This document shows, piece after piece, positions 62,001 to 64,000 of a stretch of 64,000 nt of DNA. The position numbers were made by a program, and so were the translations under genes. The notes beneath the pieces were generated by a model. That model had not been told where the DNA came from and did no database searches. It worked only from the letters and a program-made list of their open reading frames with translations. The first letter of the stretch is position 1. The number at the start of each line of letters is the position of its first letter. The stretch comes from Cytophagaceae bacterium. GTDB taxonomy: Bacteria > Bacteroidota > Bacteroidia > Cytophagales > Flexibacteraceae. The DNA is taken from positions 62,001-126,000 of the forward strand of contig JAIXYP010000060.1 in NCBI GenBank assembly GCA_027490155.1, read 5' to 3'.

Positions 62001-62231
62001 CTACCCATTGCGATGGCAACTGGTAATGCGGCGGAAATCAAGAACGGAATGGCATGGGTCATAATTGGGGGCCTATCTAGCTCCTTAATCCTGACCTTGG
62101 TCTTGGTCCCGGCAGTTTACATGGTGTTTGAAGGTTGGAAAAACAAATTGGCTGGCAAAAAGGCCAAATCAGTAGACCAACCACTTGGAACCATAACGGA
62201 AAATCTACCACTTGCTATTGACCAAGTATAG
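59079..62231 (+). CDS. Efflux RND transporter permease, HAE1/AcrB type
   Basis: A 1050-residue protein starting at ATG 59079, the normal length for the family. It begins MSISELAIKRPTLVVVVFTI, with the first transmembrane helix and then the porter loop (YPGAGAYEVQNSVTKVLEDA, ISGVGQVNLIGGAEREIHVNI). The proton-relay helix TM4 holds the Asp pair in VVGILVDDSIVVLENI. The second half has the matching loop and helices (LFSIVGLIMLLGLVSKNAILIVDF, RLRPILMTTLAMVLGMLPIA). It expels small hydrophobic compounds by proton antiport, working with the adaptor and TolC-type proteins of the same operon. Substrates cannot be read from sequence. Confidence 0.96.
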   Translation: MSISELAIKRPTLVVVVFTILALAGAFAYTKLKYNLLPKFDAPTVTVATIYPGAGAYEVQNSVTKVLEDAVSGVENINNLRSTSQEGLSLIIIELNADANVDAALQDAQRKINEVLTKLPNEAGSPALSKINTDDFPVVKLAVTANITDTKLHDLAENEITARLSKISGVGQVNLIGGAEREIHVNINVDKLKAYQIGLNEVLGTIQRANAEFPTGKIENKGEQYTLRLGGKIEHIETLRNLYISGSGNKSPIKLSDLADVEDGLAESSSISRYMRNNSLGINVRKQSDANAVAVSEAVRKEVALLEKQHAPEGLKMQIVNDSSVFTLASAHAVMEDLVFAIILVALVMLVFLHSLRNALIVMVSIPTSIISVFAAMYVMDFSLNLMTLMGLSLVVGILVDDSIVVLENIQRHLEMGKDKRQAAIDGRNEIGFTAVSITLVDVVVFLPLAMVSGLIGNILKEFALVVVFSTLMSLVVSFTITPLLASRFGKVEDLNGKGLMARLGRYFEHWFTGLQHWYEGILVWCLSHKRWVFIGVIVIFVASLQLVSKGFIGTTFIKESDRGELVVKLEGAQNFSLEEMNALTMEAEKILMQFPEVKTLNTSVGYTSSGFASSNNNYLAEMTVGIGPKTNRTFSTEDFGVRIKPALTKIPGLKVSIAQVGITGNATENPIQILVQGPDIEAVAVACRAIQKEVKLVPGTSDVSLSNDENKPELTISLDRDKMAQFGVSVQDIGLALQTAFAGQDNEKFREGPQDYAIRLELDQFDRREINDVAQIPIRAASGKLIELKEVTTIAPSTGAGKLERYNRIASRTVNSNVIGRPIGTVGEEIKGRITKLNLPAGTIVSYKGNLERQADAFGSLGLALLVAIILIYLVMVALYNSYLYPFVVLFSIPVALVGALLALALAREDLSLFSIVGLIMLLGLVSKNAILIVDFTNQLKDGGLLVRDALIEAGKERLRPILMTTLAMVLGMLPIAMATGNAAEIKNGMAWVIIGGLSSSLILTLVLVPAVYMVFEGWKNKLAGKKAKSVDQPLGTITENLPLAIDQV

Positions 62232-62257
62232 AAGTTGATTGACTGGTGAGAACATAG

Positions 62258-62287
62258 AAATGCCCGTATGTTATCATACGGGCATTT
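62258..62287 (+). terminator. Terminator of the efflux operon
   Basis: A 13-bp perfect stem, AAATGCCCGTATG with CATACGGGCATTT, closes a 4-base TTAT loop and ends in a T4 run. It lies 27 bases after the RND stop. On the minus strand it could also serve the convergent GH28-like gene. Confidence 0.92.
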
Positions 62288-62385
62288 TCGCTTGGTGCTT
62301 GGAGTAAATTTTAAGTTAAGTACCTCCAGACTGGTTTTGGGTGCTGCCCAATATGAACGAACTAGAAGATTAATCGTCTGGCTAC

Positions 62386-63945
62386 CTACTTAGCCTTGAC
62401 CTTAACACCCTCTAGGAAAACGTTTATTGTATTGACCTTGGAGATAACATCTGCAGGTTTGCCGATGGCTTTGCAGTCCTCAAGGTAGATACCGTTGGAT
62501 TTACGGGCCTTCATCCAATAGCCGTTTAGTGGTGCTGGCGATTTGAAGTTGATCAAAAAGGCACTCACGGCATCATCAAAATAAACGGCTGGCCGTGCAT
62601 CCTCAGCCTTTAGCGTACACTTAAAATCCTTAATGAAAACACCCTCTGCATGACGAAGGTAGAGGAAACTAGCCGGCAGCATAGGACCGAACATTTTGTT
62701 TTCGGGATAGCCTGCTATGACTTCTGGCACAGTGTCCATTAAATCACCAATTGTGGCACCTCCAGGCATCTCGATCGTGATGTTTTCCATCAAAACATCC
62801 CGTACGCGGTGGCCTGGGATACCTACGATACAGCTACTGACTGTACGTAAAAGGTTGGTTGCCTTGATGTTACGCAAGGTAACGTTCCGTAGCTGGCCCA
62901 CTTGCGCCAACTTGACACTATCTATTCCCTTGCCTCGGTCCCCCAATCTGATAAATATGGGTGTCATGACTTGCTGCATTGTAATGTCCTCGAGGCGAAC
63001 GTCATCCAGAGTGCCACCATCTACAATCTCGAGCGCAATACCCGCCAATCCCCATTGCCTTACCCAGATATCACTGGCACGTTTGGGGGGCAGTATTGTG
63101 ATGTCTGATATAGAAATACGACGAAAACCACCAATAGAGGCAGTGCCTAACTTGATAGCGTTACAGTTGCTGGAGACCTTGCAGCGACGGATAGCAATAT
63201 CCTTGCATGCATCTTTGCTGCTGCTTTTGAGGCAAATGGCGTCATCGTCCGAATGAATGATGCAGTCCTCGACCAGTACATTAGAAGATGCGTCGATATC
63301 CAGACCGTCATTGTTGCGGTTACTGAAACAGTCCACCTCGATGCCCTTGATAACAACAGCATCACAGTGTTGGTACTGTTGGGTCCAGTTGGCCGCCCGA
63401 GTGAACTTAATACCGAGCACCTCTACGTCCTTGCAATCAACAAACCGAACGATGAAAGGCCGGTCAGTATATTGGTTACCCTTGAACTTAAAATTTTCAT
63501 GATCTCCTTGGCCATCCAGCAACCCGCTGCCTACGATGCCGATACCTTTGACTTTTTCGGCATAGATCATGGCCTTATAGCTCTGCCGATTCATGTTGTT
63601 TTGGTAGGCAGGAATATGATCGGCATAGTTTGCAGGGTTTGTAGAGCCAAGTAAAATGGCCTTTGAACCTAAATAGAGCTTAACCCCCTTCTTAAGGACT
63701 AGTCCTCCTGTCAGGTAGGTACCTCTATTAATCATTAAATATCCTCCACCTGACTTACTGACACTATCTATAGCCTTCTGAAGGAAAACAGTAGCCAGAA
63801 TTTTGCCATCCTGATAGGCATTAGGCACCTTTATTTTGACATCACGACCAAAGGACAAAAAGGGCAAACAAACCAAACCGATCACACATAACTTAAGTAA
63901 ATTAGCATGGCTACAGCATATCGGAAATCGTGACGGGCTAATCAT
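62386..63945 (-). CDS. GH28-like right-handed beta-helix protein (polygalacturonase family)
   Basis: A 519-residue protein starting at ATG 63945. A hydrophobic signal (LLKLCVIGLVCLPFLSFG, about 16-33) indicates export. The pectate-lyase-like opening IKVPNAYQDGKILATVFLQKAID and GGYLMINRGTYLTGGLVLKKGVKLYLG leads into the beta-helix. GH28 catalytic motifs are present in order: NRNNDGLDIDASSNV (NxDG), IHSDDDAICLKS (DD) and SSNCNAIKLGTAS in place of the usual GHG-containing turn, followed by the WGLAGIALEIVDGG strand. It probably cleaves pectin-type or related uronic-acid or rhamnose glycans in the periplasm or outside the cell. No SusC/D pair or other glycosidase is beside it. A -7 box lies 45 bases upstream. 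Confidence 0.82.
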   Translation of the reverse strand: MISPSRFPICCSHANLLKLCVIGLVCLPFLSFGRDVKIKVPNAYQDGKILATVFLQKAIDSVSKSGGGYLMINRGTYLTGGLVLKKGVKLYLGSKAILLGSTNPANYADHIPAYQNNMNRQSYKAMIYAEKVKGIGIVGSGLLDGQGDHENFKFKGNQYTDRPFIVRFVDCKDVEVLGIKFTRAANWTQQYQHCDAVVIKGIEVDCFSNRNNDGLDIDASSNVLVEDCIIHSDDDAICLKSSSKDACKDIAIRRCKVSSNCNAIKLGTASIGGFRRISISDITILPPKRASDIWVRQWGLAGIALEIVDGGTLDDVRLEDITMQQVMTPIFIRLGDRGKGIDSVKLAQVGQLRNVTLRNIKATNLLRTVSSCIVGIPGHRVRDVLMENITIEMPGGATIGDLMDTVPEVIAGYPENKMFGPMLPASFLYLRHAEGVFIKDFKCTLKAEDARPAVYFDDAVSAFLINFKSPAPLNGYWMKARKSNGIYLEDCKAIGKPADVISKVNTINVFLEGVKVKAK

Positions 63946-63989
63946 TCAGGCTTTAGGTTGTTTGGCTATTGGATCTCGCTCTTTAAACG

Positions 63990-63997
63990 CAAAATTA
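63990..63997 (-). promoter_or_regulatory. -7 promoter box of the GH28-like gene
   Basis: TAATTTTG followed by C on the minus strand matches TAnnTTTG. The -33 region lies outside the window. The leader to the start at 63945 is about 40 bases. Confidence 0.5.
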
Positions 63998-64000
63998 GCT

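Overview
The window is chromosomal DNA from a member of the Bacteroidota, most likely a gliding or T9SS-bearing lineage (Cytophagia, Saprospiria or Chitinophagia; I cannot place it further). The grounds are four very large secreted proteins ending in type IX secretion (T9SS) C-terminal domains, a DUF4199 protein, a carboxypeptidase-regulatory-domain TonB receptor, -7 promoter boxes of the form TAnnTTTG, and almost no Shine-Dalgarno sequences before starts. About 45% of the window codes for the four giant surface proteins.

Layout. 1-5.5 kb: a truncated family 4 glycosyltransferase (minus strand), a class I glutamine amidotransferase, a TPR sensor histidine kinase and an SGNH hydrolase. 5.7-12.4 kb: a 2203-residue adhesin with a type A T9SS tail. 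12.8-14.7 kb: hppD (4-hydroxyphenylpyruvate dioxygenase) and a flavin reductase-like protein. 14.9-28.8 kb: a 4653-residue secreted protein with a type B (gliding motility-associated) tail. It combines a cleaved-adhesin-like domain, a beta-helix and an array of cysteine-paired PKD/Ig-like modules. A divergent 892-residue type B protein follows to 31.9 kb.

32-43.8 kb is mostly housekeeping: a glycosyltransferase with a membrane and nucleotide-binding-like tail, ffh, a 49-residue DUF2256 zinc-finger-like gene, two tandem paralogous proteins, clpP, tig, tRNA-Leu(UAG) with a well-formed promoter and terminator, and a DUF4199-GT2 pair joined stop-to-start. 44-52.3 kb holds a TonB-dependent receptor and an 1805-residue lectin-like, type B, T9SS-exported protein. 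52.4-62.2 kb holds a COG2509-type flavoprotein, mtaB, and a TetR-TolC-MFP-RND efflux operon ending in a clear terminator. A GH28-like beta-helix protein closes the window.

The least ordinary item is the pair at 36.2-39.3 kb. Both proteins follow the SpoIIE/PP2C phosphatase fold from end to end, yet every metal-binding acidic position I can align is replaced. They look like tandem pseudophosphatases with PAS-like N-termini. Other points of note are cysteine-paired modules shared between two distant giant genes, type B T9SS cargo with no SprF/PorP-like partner nearby, a folded leader before mtaB, and a palindrome between the -7 box and start codon of the tetR gene.
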